The notes beneath the pieces are model-generated. The model made no database searches. It had not been told where the DNA came from and saw nothing but the letters and a program-made list of their open reading frames with translations. Both the position numbers and the translations under genes were made by a program. A stretch of 64,000 nucleotides of DNA from Sphingobacteriaceae bacterium (GTDB lineage: Bacteria > Bacteroidota > Bacteroidia > Sphingobacteriales > Sphingobacteriaceae). Positions 42,586-51,736 of this stretch are shown here, one piece after another (the first letter of the stretch is position 1; every line of letters starts with the position of its first letter). The stretch is taken from the NCBI GenBank assembly GCA_947460875.1, contig CANHGR010000003.1, forward strand, positions 62,001-126,000, given 5' to 3'.

Positions 42586-43182
42586 CGTTAATAAAGCCTG
42601 ATTATACTCTTCTTTTTAAGGGTGACAGGTACCCGTTCGGGTACTCTGGTTTCTGCAGATAAAATATCAAGAAGAAAATTTTTACCATCCTGCGAGCGAA
42701 AAAGACAACAACCTATTGTTTATCAGTTTCAACCAATCATTTTCAGGCTTTGTCCTCACCCCAAAAAACTATTAATCGAATCTCGTATTTAGGGAAACGC
42801 CCCAGTAGCGCCTATAAATAGCGTGCCCGCCCCCAGTAATAATGGCTAGGGTAAAAGTTTTGTTTACCGGTACCTCTTGAATGATCTTTAGAACTTGTAA
42901 AGCTGTATTATTAACGAGAAACTGATTTATTCATAAAAAAATTTCTTTCCGTGTACCGCCTGACAACTGTAAAAAAAGCTTCCCAAAGAAATAAGCATGA
43001 TCAGTAAATAAGCGAGTGAAAATAGCGTTTAGTATACGCAAGCCGCACCTATCCTTACTATTTGGGTCATTAAAGGCTAAAAATCAAGTGGACATTAAAT
43101 CCCAGGTATTTTTTGCTGATCGTCTATTAACACGCATGGCTTCTAAACATACAAAACCGGAAATCGTTTAAGAGTTAAAATT
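42586..43182. other. About 600 bp decayed spacer
   Basis: It contains an inverted repeat GTACCC-GTTC-GGGTAC near 42630-42645, a minus-strand frame that ends like an outer-membrane beta-barrel (see 42772-42924) and a plus-strand ORF of 27 codons at about 43090-43170 (VDIKSQVFFADRLL) without a recognised family. No intact gene is visible. Confidence 0.4.
42772..42924 (-). pseudogene. Possible C-terminal remnant of an outer-membrane protein
   Basis: An open minus-strand frame of about 50 codons without a start reads PVNKTFTLAIITGGGHAIYR and ends RYWGVSLNTRFD before a stop. A terminal strand with alternating residues and an aromatic near the end is typical of Bacteroidota beta-barrel C-termini. 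No upstream barrel is present. The call is tentative. Confidence 0.25.
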
Positions 43183-44397
43183 TTATCTCTTTGAGACGAT
43201 CAAAAGTTCAAGATCTTTAAGCGGCAAATTGAACCGGACTGCGATATCCTTATTTGTAAGTTGGCCTTGATATAAGTAGATAGCATTTCTAACACCGGGC
43301 TTCTCCCAAATAACATTCATAATGCCGCCCATTTCGCCGATGTCTAGAAGAATTGGAGTAAAAATGTTTGTAAGTGCATACGTGGCAGTTCGCGAAACTC
43401 GCGAGGCAATGTTCGGCACACAATAATGTATGACATCATATTTTCGAAAAACCGGGTGTTTGTGATTTGTAACTTCGGAGGTTTCAAAACAGCCGCCCTG
43501 ATCGATGCTCACATCAATGAGTACCGAGTGCGGTTTCATCTTACTAACCGTTTCTTCTGAGACAATGCAAGGACTTCGTCCATTTTCCGATCGGATTGCA
43601 CCAATTACCACATCGCAAGTAGTGATTGCCTTGTGGAGCACAATCGGCTGGATGACAGATGTAAAAACCCTTGTCCCGATACTATTCTGAAGCCTGCGTA
43701 GCCTGTAAACGGAACTATCAAAGACCTTAACTTCTGCTCCCAACGCTATTGCAGTACGCGTGGCAAATTCCCCTACAGTTCCGGCACCCAGAATTACTAT
43801 CTCTGTCGGCGGCACCCCAGTGATTCCACCTAGCATCAGTCCCTTTCCTTCAAACACATTACTAAGGTACTCAGCAGCTATAAGGATGGAAGTTGCCCCA
43901 ACAATTTCACTCATCGCTCTGACAACACTTAGAGAACCTCCTTCATCTTGTAAATATTCGTATGATAAGGCGGTGATTTTCTTTTTCATCATTGCCTTTA
44001 AATGCTCATCCTTGAGCGAAGACATTTGAAGGGTAGAAAAAAGCACCTGACCGGTTTTCATGATTTCGATCTCTTCCATGGTTGGCGGACCGATTTTTAT
44101 GATCAGATCTGCCTGAACGAAAACTTCTTTTTTGTCGAATACAACCTTGGCACCCTGCTCACTGTAATCCTGATCGCTAAAGTTTGCTGCTAAACCGGCA
44201 CCCGATTCGATGATCACATGATGCCCGTTATTGATCAGTAGGGCGACAGACAAAGGAGTTAGAGCGATACGATTCTCTTGAAAAGATGTCTCCTTTGGTA
44301 TACCTATGTAAAGGCTGTTTTTTCGTGACTTGGTTTCCAGCATTGCCTCCTGGGGTTGCATCAGGGCTTGCTTTGCGATATCGGAGAATCCGTTCAT
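43183..44397 (-). CDS. ald: Alanine dehydrogenase
   Basis: The 404-residue enzyme interconverts L-alanine and pyruvate with NAD. The N-terminal domain reads GIPKETSFQENRIALTPLSVALLINNGHHVIIESGAG, and the NAD domain has VILGAGTVGEFATRTAIALGAEV. The catalytic-domain stretch is VSIDQGGCFETSEVT. It carries about 25 extra residues at the N-terminus compared with the Bacillus enzyme, as other Bacteroidota homologues do. Transhydrogenase alpha subunits share the fold, but the complete single chain and GEMGGIMNVIW end favour Ald. tsaE lies 51 bp upstream on the same strand. Confidence 0.9.
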   Translation of the reverse strand: MNGFSDIAKQALMQPQEAMLETKSRKNSLYIGIPKETSFQENRIALTPLSVALLINNGHHVIIESGAGLAANFSDQDYSEQGAKVVFDKKEVFVQADLIIKIGPPTMEEIEIMKTGQVLFSTLQMSSLKDEHLKAMMKKKITALSYEYLQDEGGSLSVVRAMSEIVGATSILIAAEYLSNVFEGKGLMLGGITGVPPTEIVILGAGTVGEFATRTAIALGAEVKVFDSSVYRLRRLQNSIGTRVFTSVIQPIVLHKAITTCDVVIGAIRSENGRSPCIVSEETVSKMKPHSVLIDVSIDQGGCFETSEVTNHKHPVFRKYDVIHYCVPNIASRVSRTATYALTNIFTPILLDIGEMGGIMNVIWEKPGVRNAIYLYQGQLTNKDIAVRFNLPLKDLELLIVSKR

Positions 44398-44448
44398 TTT
44401 TTAATAAAATCAAACGTGAAGATAAGAAAATCTGCAAATGTAAACAGT

Positions 44449-44868
44449 CTATTTAGGGCTATAAAGCGTAATAGTTCTCTGATTCATCTCCCCTATCTCC
44501 AATTTTATCGTAAGAAGCTCATTCGGCAAAAGGTCAGGAATTTTTTCCGGCCACTCAATCAAGCAGTACTGGCCTGAATCGATATAATCCTCATAGCCGA
44601 TATCCAAAGCTTCAGCCTGACTTTTTATGCGGTAAAAATCAAAATGGTAAACCGATCCGTTTGGTGAAGAGTATTCATTTACGATAGAAAACGTTGGACT
44701 AGATACTGTATCCGTAACACCAAGTTCCTTGCAAATAGCTTTTATAAATGTTGTCTTCCCTGCTCCCATCTCGCCATAAAACGCAATTGTTTTTATTTCT
44801 CCAGCCATTTTAACAAGTACTTCAGCCACCCGGTGAAGGTCGCCAAGATCATTTATGTGAGCTATCAT
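44449..44868 (-). CDS. tsaE: tRNA threonylcarbamoyladenosine biosynthesis ATPase TsaE
   Basis: The 139-residue ATPase works with TsaB and TsaD to add threonylcarbamoyl to adenosine 37 of tRNAs reading A-starting codons. Walker A is GEMGAGKTT from residue 32, preceded by TIAFYG; SSPTFSIVNEY is switch I and HFDFYRI the Walker B region, followed by the GYEDYIDSGQYCLIEWPEK segment. Length is normal. It begins two bases after the porX stop, so porX-tsaE(-ald) form one unit. Confidence 0.96.
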   Translation of the reverse strand: MIAHINDLGDLHRVAEVLVKMAGEIKTIAFYGEMGAGKTTFIKAICKELGVTDTVSSPTFSIVNEYSSPNGSVYHFDFYRIKSQAEALDIGYEDYIDSGQYCLIEWPEKIPDLLPNELLTIKLEIGEMNQRTITLYSPK

Positions 44869-44870
44869 TG

Positions 44871-46433
44871 TCAGGAAAACTGAATTGGACTATAAGTTGC
44901 GTAAGGAACAATCATTTCTTCTAATGAAATACCTCCATGCTGGAAAGTCTCATTGTAGTAATTTACAAAATGATTGTAGTTATTAGGATAAACAAAAAAT
45001 ATGTCTTCTTTTGCGAAAATGAAGCTAGAACTCATGTGAAGCTTGGGCAAATTAGCATCATGCGGATTTTTAATATGAAAGACATCTTTAGGTGGAAAAT
45101 TTAAGTTTTTGCCTTGCTTATAGCGCAGATTCGTGTTCGTATTTCTATCGCCAATTACTTTGCTGGGATGCTTAACCCTGATTGTTCCATGATCGGTAGT
45201 GATAACTAGTTTAATATCCTTTTGAGATATTTTTTTTATCATGTCCAGCAGAGGAGAATGTTCAAACCACGACAGGGTTAAAGAACGATAAGCGGCCTCA
45301 TCATTCGCTAGCTCACGGATCATCGCCATATCTGTTCGGGCATGCGATAACATGTCAACAAAGTTATATACAATTACATTCAAGTCGTTTCCGAGTAGGT
45401 TATAGATATTTTCTGTAATACTGCGTCCTTGCTCAAAAGTGAGAATTTTATGGTAACTATACTTACATTCTTTACGCATTGTTCTCTTAATCTGATCGGC
45501 AAGAAATTGCTCCTCATATAAATTCTTACCCCCTTCATCTTCATCATTCTGCCACATTTCCGGAAACCGCTTTTCCATTTCAACGGGCATCAAACCTGAA
45601 AAAATTGCATTTCTGGCATACTGAGTTGCCGTTGGGAGGATGCTGTAATAGCTATCTTCCTCTTCAAGACGGAAATATTCTGTGATACTGGAATTAATAA
45701 TTTTCCATTGATCGTAACGCAAATTATCTATCAGGATAAAAAATGTGGGCTTATTAGGTTTTAGTTCAGAGAGTAATTTTTTCTTCAATAATTGATCAGA
45801 TGTAACTGGTCCTGTTTCAGGCTTTTTCATCCAACCGAGGTAATTTTTTTCAATGAACTTAGAAAATTGCTTGTTTGCCTCCGCCTTTTGCATGGTTAAG
45901 ATCTCATGCATTCCTTCATCCTCTAGCTTTTGTAATGACAACTCCCAATACACGAGTTTTTTATAGATATCAACCCACTCCGTATGTGTCAAATTATCAT
46001 TCAGTGTCAGTCCCAGAATACGAAAATCCTGCTGATAAGCCATTGATGTCTTTTCACTGATTAGACGCTTATTTTCAGTCAACCTCTTGATGGTCAAGAG
46101 AATTTGCTTTGGATTTACTGGCTTAATTAGATAATCGTCAATCTTTGAACCAATTGCATCCTCCATCAAATATTCCTCTTCGCTCTTAGTTATTAGAACG
46201 ATAGGAATATCAGGATTAATATTTTTTATCTGAGCAAGCGTTTCCAAGCCGGTTAGACCGGGCATGTTTTCATCTAAAAATACAAGATCAAAGTATTGAG
46301 ATTTGAAAGTGTCTATTGCGTCGCTACCGTTTGTAACCGTCGTTACTTGATAGCCCTTTTCATTCAAGAAAAGTATATGGGGTTTTAGAACATCAATTTC
46401 ATCATCCGCCCACAATATGGTAGTTCCCAGCAT
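44871..46433 (-). CDS. porX: PorX: response regulator with PglZ phosphodiesterase domain
   Basis: The 520-residue protein is the response regulator that, with the histidine kinase PorY, controls type IX secretion and gliding genes in Bacteroidota. The receiver domain has the acidic pair Asp10-Asp11, the phosphoacceptor Asp54 in VFLDENMPG and Lys in YLIKPVNP. The C-terminal PglZ (alkaline-phosphatase superfamily) domain shows FFILIDNLRYDQWK, SILPTATQYARN, FVDMLSHARTDM and ITTDHGTIRVKHPSKVIGDRNTNTN, covering the expected metal ligands. PorX homologues with this domain act as zinc-dependent phosphodiesterases in published work. It is co-directional with tsaE and divergent from the HD gene. Confidence 0.95.
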   Translation of the reverse strand: MLGTTILWADDEIDVLKPHILFLNEKGYQVTTVTNGSDAIDTFKSQYFDLVFLDENMPGLTGLETLAQIKNINPDIPIVLITKSEEEYLMEDAIGSKIDDYLIKPVNPKQILLTIKRLTENKRLISEKTSMAYQQDFRILGLTLNDNLTHTEWVDIYKKLVYWELSLQKLEDEGMHEILTMQKAEANKQFSKFIEKNYLGWMKKPETGPVTSDQLLKKKLLSELKPNKPTFFILIDNLRYDQWKIINSSITEYFRLEEEDSYYSILPTATQYARNAIFSGLMPVEMEKRFPEMWQNDEDEGGKNLYEEQFLADQIKRTMRKECKYSYHKILTFEQGRSITENIYNLLGNDLNVIVYNFVDMLSHARTDMAMIRELANDEAAYRSLTLSWFEHSPLLDMIKKISQKDIKLVITTDHGTIRVKHPSKVIGDRNTNTNLRYKQGKNLNFPPKDVFHIKNPHDANLPKLHMSSSFIFAKEDIFFVYPNNYNHFVNYYNETFQHGGISLEEMIVPYATYSPIQFS

Positions 46434-46531
46434 TACTTTGTCATTTTAATTCGATTTGCAAGTCTATAACAAACTAATTTGCTATTTGTCATGAAAATTA
46501 ACAATTTTTGTGCTACGCGGTATTTTATATT

Positions 46532-47764
46532 TTGAATAAAAAGAAAATCATTAATGATCCGGTGTACGGATTTATTAACATCCCTTCCGAACTGATCTTT
46601 GATCTTATTCAACATCCATTTTTTCAGCGACTAAGAAATATAAAGCAGCTGGGCATGACACACCTCGTCTATCCCGGCGCCTTACATACACGTTTTCATC
46701 ATGCTCTTGGTGCAATGCACCTGATGGGGCTCGCTGTTAAGACACTACGCGACAAGGATCATCAAATATCTTTTGCTGAAGAGGAAGCTGTAACTATTGC
46801 TATTTTGTTACATGACATTGGACATGGTCCATTTTCACATGCGCTTGAACATACTATTGTCGAAGGAATCACTCACGAGGACATTTCATCGCTTCTTATC
46901 AACGATCTAAACAAGACTTTCGATGGGAGACTTTCTGAAGCACTCGAGATATTTAACAAAAAACATCCTAGAAAATTTCTAAATCAATTGGTTTCGGGTC
47001 AGCTTGATATCGATAGAATGGACTATTTGAACCGAGACAGCTATTTTACAGGAGTATCTGAAGGCGTAATAAATTCCGACCGAATAATAAAAATTCTAAA
47101 TGTTGTTGATGATCAGCTCGTTGTAGATGAAAAAGGGATTTATTCTATAGAAAAATTTCTTGTTGCAAGGCGATTAATGTATTGGCAAGTCTATTTACAC
47201 AAGACTGTAATCTCGGCAGAACAGATGCTGGCAAAGATACTGGAGCGTGCAAGAGACCTGGCGCTGGATGGAAAAAAATTATTCGCCACACCAAATTTTT
47301 CGCACTTTTTATATAATTCGGTTACTAAAGAGGATTTCAAGCAAAATCCCGAACATTTAGAACGGTTTTCACAATTAGATGATTATGATATCTACACCTC
47401 CATCAAAGTATGGGTGGACGACGACGATTTTATTTTATCGACACTTTGTAACTTTTTAACCTCGCGTAATCTCTATCAAGTAGAAATCACGAACGAGCCG
47501 CCGTCGCAAGAAAAAATTAATGACCTTGTCGATAGGCTAATTGATAAGTATGGAATTGACGAAGACGATGCTTCCTATTTTGTTTTTAGCGATACCATAA
47601 AAAATAACGCTTACAATGTAGGAGATGGTAGTATAAGGATATTAATGAAGGATCAATCTATACAGGATATTACCGCCGCGTCTGACAATTCAAACCTCGA
47701 AGCATTGGCGAAAACCGTTGAAAAGCACATTCTTTGTTATATTAAAGAGTTGAAAATCCTTTAG
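46532..47764 (+). CDS. HD domain phosphohydrolase (dNTPase-like)
   Basis: The 410-residue product starts NKKKIINDPVYGFINIPSELIFDLIQHPFFQRLRNIKQLG and contains HTRFHHALGAMHLMG (HD-His), LLHDIGHGPFSHALEH and SGQLDIDRMDYLNRDS, the metal-binding HD motifs. It belongs to the YdhJ/SAMHD1-like group, with likely dNTP or phosphate-ester hydrolysis; the substrate is untested. I start at the TTG at 46532, giving the family's N-terminus; a TTG eight codons further upstream is possible, and no ATG precedes it. Confidence 0.85.
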   Translation: MNKKKIINDPVYGFINIPSELIFDLIQHPFFQRLRNIKQLGMTHLVYPGALHTRFHHALGAMHLMGLAVKTLRDKDHQISFAEEEAVTIAILLHDIGHGPFSHALEHTIVEGITHEDISSLLINDLNKTFDGRLSEALEIFNKKHPRKFLNQLVSGQLDIDRMDYLNRDSYFTGVSEGVINSDRIIKILNVVDDQLVVDEKGIYSIEKFLVARRLMYWQVYLHKTVISAEQMLAKILERARDLALDGKKLFATPNFSHFLYNSVTKEDFKQNPEHLERFSQLDDYDIYTSIKVWVDDDDFILSTLCNFLTSRNLYQVEITNEPPSQEKINDLVDRLIDKYGIDEDDASYFVFSDTIKNNAYNVGDGSIRILMKDQSIQDITAASDNSNLEALAKTVEKHILCYIKELKIL

Positions 47765-47794
47765 CTGAACCTTTGACCAATGAGAAAAATCGAG

Positions 47795-47825
47795 TTTGCT
47801 GGTTCATTTTTAACGACTAAATTTG
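47795..47825 (+). promoter_or_regulatory. Promoter of the lpxD operon
   Basis: TTTG (47795-47798), a 19 bp spacer and TAAATTTG (47818-47825) match the Bacteroidota consensus. The box ends only four bases before the lpxD ATG, so the transcript would start at or near the start codon. Confidence 0.7.
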
Positions 47826-47829
47826 TAAA

Positions 47830-48873
47830 ATGCAATTTACTGCCAAACAGATAGGGATCTTATTGAATGGAACCATTGAAGGAGATCCTGAAGTGACAGT
47901 AGAAATGTTGGCCAAGATAGAAGAAGCAACGTCCGGCTCTTTGTCTTTTCTCGCTAACCCCAAGTACGAAAGCTATCTTTATCAAACTAAAGCTTCTATT
48001 GTAATTGTTAATACTGATTTCAAACCTATACAGCCGGTAGATGCTACATTAATTCGCGTAAGCGATCCTTACAGCGCTTTTTCAATTCTACTGGAAAAAT
48101 ATAATACAATCAAGTTAGCGAAGAGCGGCATAGAACAACCATCATTTATACACCCAACTGCTAAAATTGGAAAGGATGTTTATATTGGGGCGTTTGCATA
48201 TGTAGGTCCAAATGTAACTATAGGCGACCGAAGTAAAATTTATCCCCAAGTGTATTTGGCTGATAATGTATCTGTAGCAAAAGACTGCACCCTATTTTCT
48301 GGAGTAAAAGTGTATTTTGATTGTAAAATAGCTGACAGAGCGATTATCCATTCAGGTGCAATCATCGGTAGCGACGGTTTTGGTTTTGCACCGCAAAACG
48401 ACGGAAGCTACAACAAAATAAGCCAGATTGGCAACGTAATTATAGAAGAGGATGTTGAAATAGGTGCCAATACAACGATAGATAGAGCGACAGTCGGATC
48501 AACTATTATTCGAAAAGGAGTAAAGTTAGACAACTTGATTCAACTCGCTCACAATGTGGAAATTGGTGCTCACACAGTTATCGCCTCACAGACCGGGATT
48601 TCAGGTAGTGCAAAGATCGGCGAAAACTGTATTATTGGTGGACAGGTGGGAGTCGTTGGGCATATTTCCATTGCGAAAGGATCACAAATTCAGGCGAAAG
48701 CAGGTATCAACCGAACTATCGAACTGGAAGGCAAAAAATGGGCGGGCGCGCCGGCAACGACATTCCAACAAAATATGCGCGCCCAAGTAGTTTTACAGCG
48801 CCTGCCCGACCTGGAAAGAAAAATTGAACAGCTAGAAAATAAGCTGAAAAACAACGATAGCATTAGTCAATAA
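47830..48873 (+). CDS. lpxD: UDP-3-O-(3-hydroxyacyl)glucosamine N-acyltransferase
   Basis: The 347-residue enzyme adds the second hydroxyacyl chain in lipid A synthesis. The N-terminal domain (AKQIGILLNGTIEGDPEVTVEMLAKIEEATSGSLSFLANPKYE) is followed by a left-handed hexapeptide-repeat helix (from residue about 105: HPTAKIGKDVYIGAFAYVG) with the His-containing AHNVEIGAHTVIASQTGISGS active-site region, and a C-terminal helix. It opens the lpxD-lpxC/fabZ-lpxA operon, 18 bp before lpxC/fabZ. Confidence 0.96.
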   Translation: MQFTAKQIGILLNGTIEGDPEVTVEMLAKIEEATSGSLSFLANPKYESYLYQTKASIVIVNTDFKPIQPVDATLIRVSDPYSAFSILLEKYNTIKLAKSGIEQPSFIHPTAKIGKDVYIGAFAYVGPNVTIGDRSKIYPQVYLADNVSVAKDCTLFSGVKVYFDCKIADRAIIHSGAIIGSDGFGFAPQNDGSYNKISQIGNVIIEEDVEIGANTTIDRATVGSTIIRKGVKLDNLIQLAHNVEIGAHTVIASQTGISGSAKIGENCIIGGQVGVVGHISIAKGSQIQAKAGINRTIELEGKKWAGAPATTFQQNMRAQVVLQRLPDLERKIEQLENKLKNNDSISQ

Positions 48874-48890
48874 AAACTGATTAAGACCCT

Positions 48891-50297
48891 ATGAATGTAA
48901 AGCAAAAAACGATTAAAGCAGATGTCGAGGTATCGGGATCCGGTTTACATACCGGCCAACCAGTTACCATGACGTTTAAACCTGCGCCAGAAAACCATGG
49001 ATTTAAGTTTAAACGTGTTGATATTGACGGGCAACCTGTAATTGATGCAGATGTTGATAATGTTATTGATACATCGCGCGGTACCACGCTTGCACAAAAT
49101 GGAGCAAGCGTGAATACTGTAGAGCATGTTCTTGCGGCCCTCGTGGGGATGGATCTGGATAATATACTTATTGAATTGGATGGCCCCGAAACACCGATCA
49201 TGGATGGTAGTTCAATTACATTTATTGAGGCAATCGAAAGAGCAGGCACTAAAGAACAATCTGTAGACAGAGAATATTATAGTATCCCTTATAATATCCA
49301 TTATTCTGAGCCTGACCGTAAAGTAGAAATGGTAGCAATGCCGCTAGATGACTATCGCTTCACGTGCATGATTGATTACAATTCTCCTGTATTGGGAAGC
49401 CAGCATGCGGCAATTTCTACCATATCAGAATTCAACAAGGAAATATCATCAAGCCGTACCTTTTGTTTTTTACATGAACTGGAGGCCTTGCTTGAAAACA
49501 ATTTGATTAAGGGCGGAGATCTGAACAATGCGATCGTTGTAGTTGACAAAGAAGTAAGCAAAGATGAATTAAAGCATTTGGCCAAAATATTTAACCGCGA
49601 TGATATCGATGTTGCGAAGGAAGGCATTCTAAATAACATTGAACTGAGACATCAAAATGAACCTGCTCGTCATAAGCTATTAGATATGATCGGCGATCTT
49701 GCTTTAGTTGGTGTGCCCCTAAAAGGACATATAATGGCCGCCAGACCCGGTCATGCGGCAAACGTGGCCTTTGCCAAAAAAATTAAAGCACAAATCAAGA
49801 AAGAAAGAAGTAAAAAACACGTTCAGATTTATAATCCGAATGCTACTCCGGTTTATGATACGGTGCAGATTATGAATATGTTGCCCCATCGTCCTCCATT
49901 TTTGCTAATTGATAAAATAATTGAGCTAACCAAAACCTATGTCGTTGGTGTAAAATGTGTAACCATCAATGAGCCATTTTTTGTGGGGCATTTCCCTGGA
50001 GCACCAATAATGCCAGGAGTGTTGCAAGTTGAGGCTATGGTTCAAACAGGCGGAATACTAGTGCTAAACACTGTTCCTGATCCTGAAAATTATCTGACAT
50101 TATTTTTAAAAATCGAGAACGCTCGTTTTAAAGATAAGGTGGTTCCCGGGGATACGTTAATTTTCCGTTGTGATCTTCTAGCACCAATAAGACGCGGAAT
50201 TGCACAAATGAAAGGTGTTGGGATGGTGGGCGAGCGTATTGTTGTGGAGGCAGAACTGATGGCGCAAATTGTCAAGGTAAAAGGAACAGAATTATGA
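48891..50297 (+). CDS. lpxC/fabZ: Bifunctional LpxC deacetylase / FabZ dehydratase
   Basis: The 468-residue fusion joins two fatty-acid/lipid A enzymes. Residues 1 to about 305 are LpxC (UDP-3-O-acyl-GlcNAc deacetylase): [23 protein letters not shown] with the zinc His, and the [30 protein letters not shown] segments. From about residue 325 FabZ begins: [14 protein letters not shown] (His), [26 protein letters not shown] (Glu). The fusion is typical for Bacteroidota and couples lipid A commitment to fatty-acid supply. It overlaps the lpxA start by four bases. Confidence 0.96.
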   Translation: [468 protein letters not shown]

Positions 50298-51079
50298 TAC
50301 AGCCTTTAGCATACATACATCCACAGGCAAAAATTGCAGATAATGTTGTAATAGAGCCATTTGTGACTATTCATAAGGATGTTGTGATCGGCGAAGGGAC
50401 CTGGATTGGCTCTAATGTTACCATTATGGATGGCGCGAGGATAGGTAAAAATTGTCGAATTTTTCCAGGTGCGGTTGTGTCTGCGCCCCCGCAGGATATG
50501 AAATATCAGGGCGAACCAAGCACCGTTACCGTTGGCGATAACACCATTATCCGCGAATGCGTAACGCTTAATCGTGGTACGGCTTTAGATAAAAACACAA
50601 CTACAATAGGTAAAAATTGTCTTTTAATGGCTTATGTGCATGTGGCTCATGATTGTATCATTGGCGACAATGTAATCATTGCCAACTCTGTGCAGCTTGC
50701 CGGGCATATTGAAGTTCAAAATTTTGCCTTTATCGGCGGAACCTCTGCGGTGCATCAGTTTGTTTGTATTGGTGCTCATTCAATTATTTCAGGCGGTTCA
50801 TTAGTTCGAAAAGACGTACCTCCGTATACGAAGGCCGGTCGAGAACCACTGTCTTATGTAGGTATCAACTCAGTTGGTCTTCGCCGTCGCGGTTTTACCT
50901 CCGAACAAATTAATGAGATTCAAGAAATCTATCGAATCATTTATTTAAGGAAACATAATACAACAAAAGCTTTAGATATTCTTGAAGCTGATCGTGAGCC
51001 CACAGAGATCCGTGATGAAATTATAGATTTTATCCGTAACTCGAATCGGGGTATTATGAAGGGCTTTGGAAGCACGTAA
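50294..51079 (+). CDS. lpxA: UDP-N-acetylglucosamine O-acyltransferase
   Basis: The 261-residue enzyme performs the first acylation of lipid A synthesis. It is a left-handed beta-helix of hexapeptide repeats (PQAKIADNVVIEPFVTIHKDVVIGEGTWIGSNVTI) with the catalytic His in MAYVHVAHDCIIGDN and the GGTSAVHQFVCIGAHSIISGGS segment. The C-terminal helical domain (ERRGFTSEQINEIQEIYRIIY-like) is complete. It starts within the lpxC/fabZ stop (ATGA overlap), showing translational coupling. Confidence 0.97.
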   Translation: MIQPLAYIHPQAKIADNVVIEPFVTIHKDVVIGEGTWIGSNVTIMDGARIGKNCRIFPGAVVSAPPQDMKYQGEPSTVTVGDNTIIRECVTLNRGTALDKNTTTIGKNCLLMAYVHVAHDCIIGDNVIIANSVQLAGHIEVQNFAFIGGTSAVHQFVCIGAHSIISGGSLVRKDVPPYTKAGREPLSYVGINSVGLRRRGFTSEQINEIQEIYRIIYLRKHNTTKALDILEADREPTEIRDEIIDFIRNSNRGIMKGFGST

Positions 51080-51093
51080 ATCTACATTCCAAA

Positions 51094-51726
51094 ATGAAAA
51101 TTTTTCTCGAAAACATCGGCCGCCGTTATAACCGTGAGTGGATATTTCGGGGGATAAATTACACCTTTGAGCAAGGAAAGTCTTATGCTATTCTTGGCGC
51201 AAATGGTTCCGGAAAATCTACTCTTTTACAAGTCATATCTGCAAGTCTAACCCCCTCATACGGCACCATCAGCTACCTTAAGGAAGGTAAAATAGTTGAT
51301 ATTGATACCGCTTTCAGGCAATTGAGCGTTGCGGCACCCTACCTAGAGCTAATTGAGGAGTTCACTTTACAAGAGCAGATCGACTTTCATTTTAGCTTTA
51401 AAAATTATCAAAAAGGTTTAGATGGCGGCAACGTAGTGGAGATTCTCGGCTTTGAGAGTTCGCGAAATAAGGCTATCAAGTATTTTTCTTCAGGCATGAA
51501 ACAACGTACCAAACTGGCGTTGGCATTTTGTTCAGACACGCCTATACTGTTGCTGGATGAGCCGGCTTCGAATCTTGACAAAAGCGGAATGGCTTGGTAT
51601 TTAGATCTGATAGCAAAATTTACTGCAGATCGAATGGTGATCATTGGCTCCAATCAAGAGCAAGAGTATAACTTTTGTGAAAACGAACTGCACTTGTCAG
51701 ATTATAAAGATACCAAGCGCAGTTAA
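51094..51726 (+). CDS. Lone ABC transporter ATP-binding protein
   Basis: The 210-residue ATPase has Walker A LGANGSGKSTLLQVI, the signature KYFSSGMKQRTKLALAF, Walker B PILLLDEPASNLD and the switch His replaced: the family H-loop region reads VIIGSNQEQ, with Asn in place of the usual His. Such ATPases form heterocomplexes with separate permeases; none is adjacent. It is 14 bp after lpxA and co-directional, so it is part of the lipid A operon, hinting at an envelope transport role. The altered H-loop needs checking but may be a true family feature. Confidence 0.8.
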   Translation: MKIFLENIGRRYNREWIFRGINYTFEQGKSYAILGANGSGKSTLLQVISASLTPSYGTISYLKEGKIVDIDTAFRQLSVAAPYLELIEEFTLQEQIDFHFSFKNYQKGLDGGNVVEILGFESSRNKAIKYFSSGMKQRTKLALAFCSDTPILLLDEPASNLDKSGMAWYLDLIAKFTADRMVIIGSNQEQEYNFCENELHLSDYKDTKRS

Positions 51727-51736
51727 TCTAAACAGC

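Noticed and set aside
42628-42645. GTACCC-GTTC-GGGTAC inverted repeat as a terminator
   Set aside because: The stem is only six pairs and has no T run on either strand.
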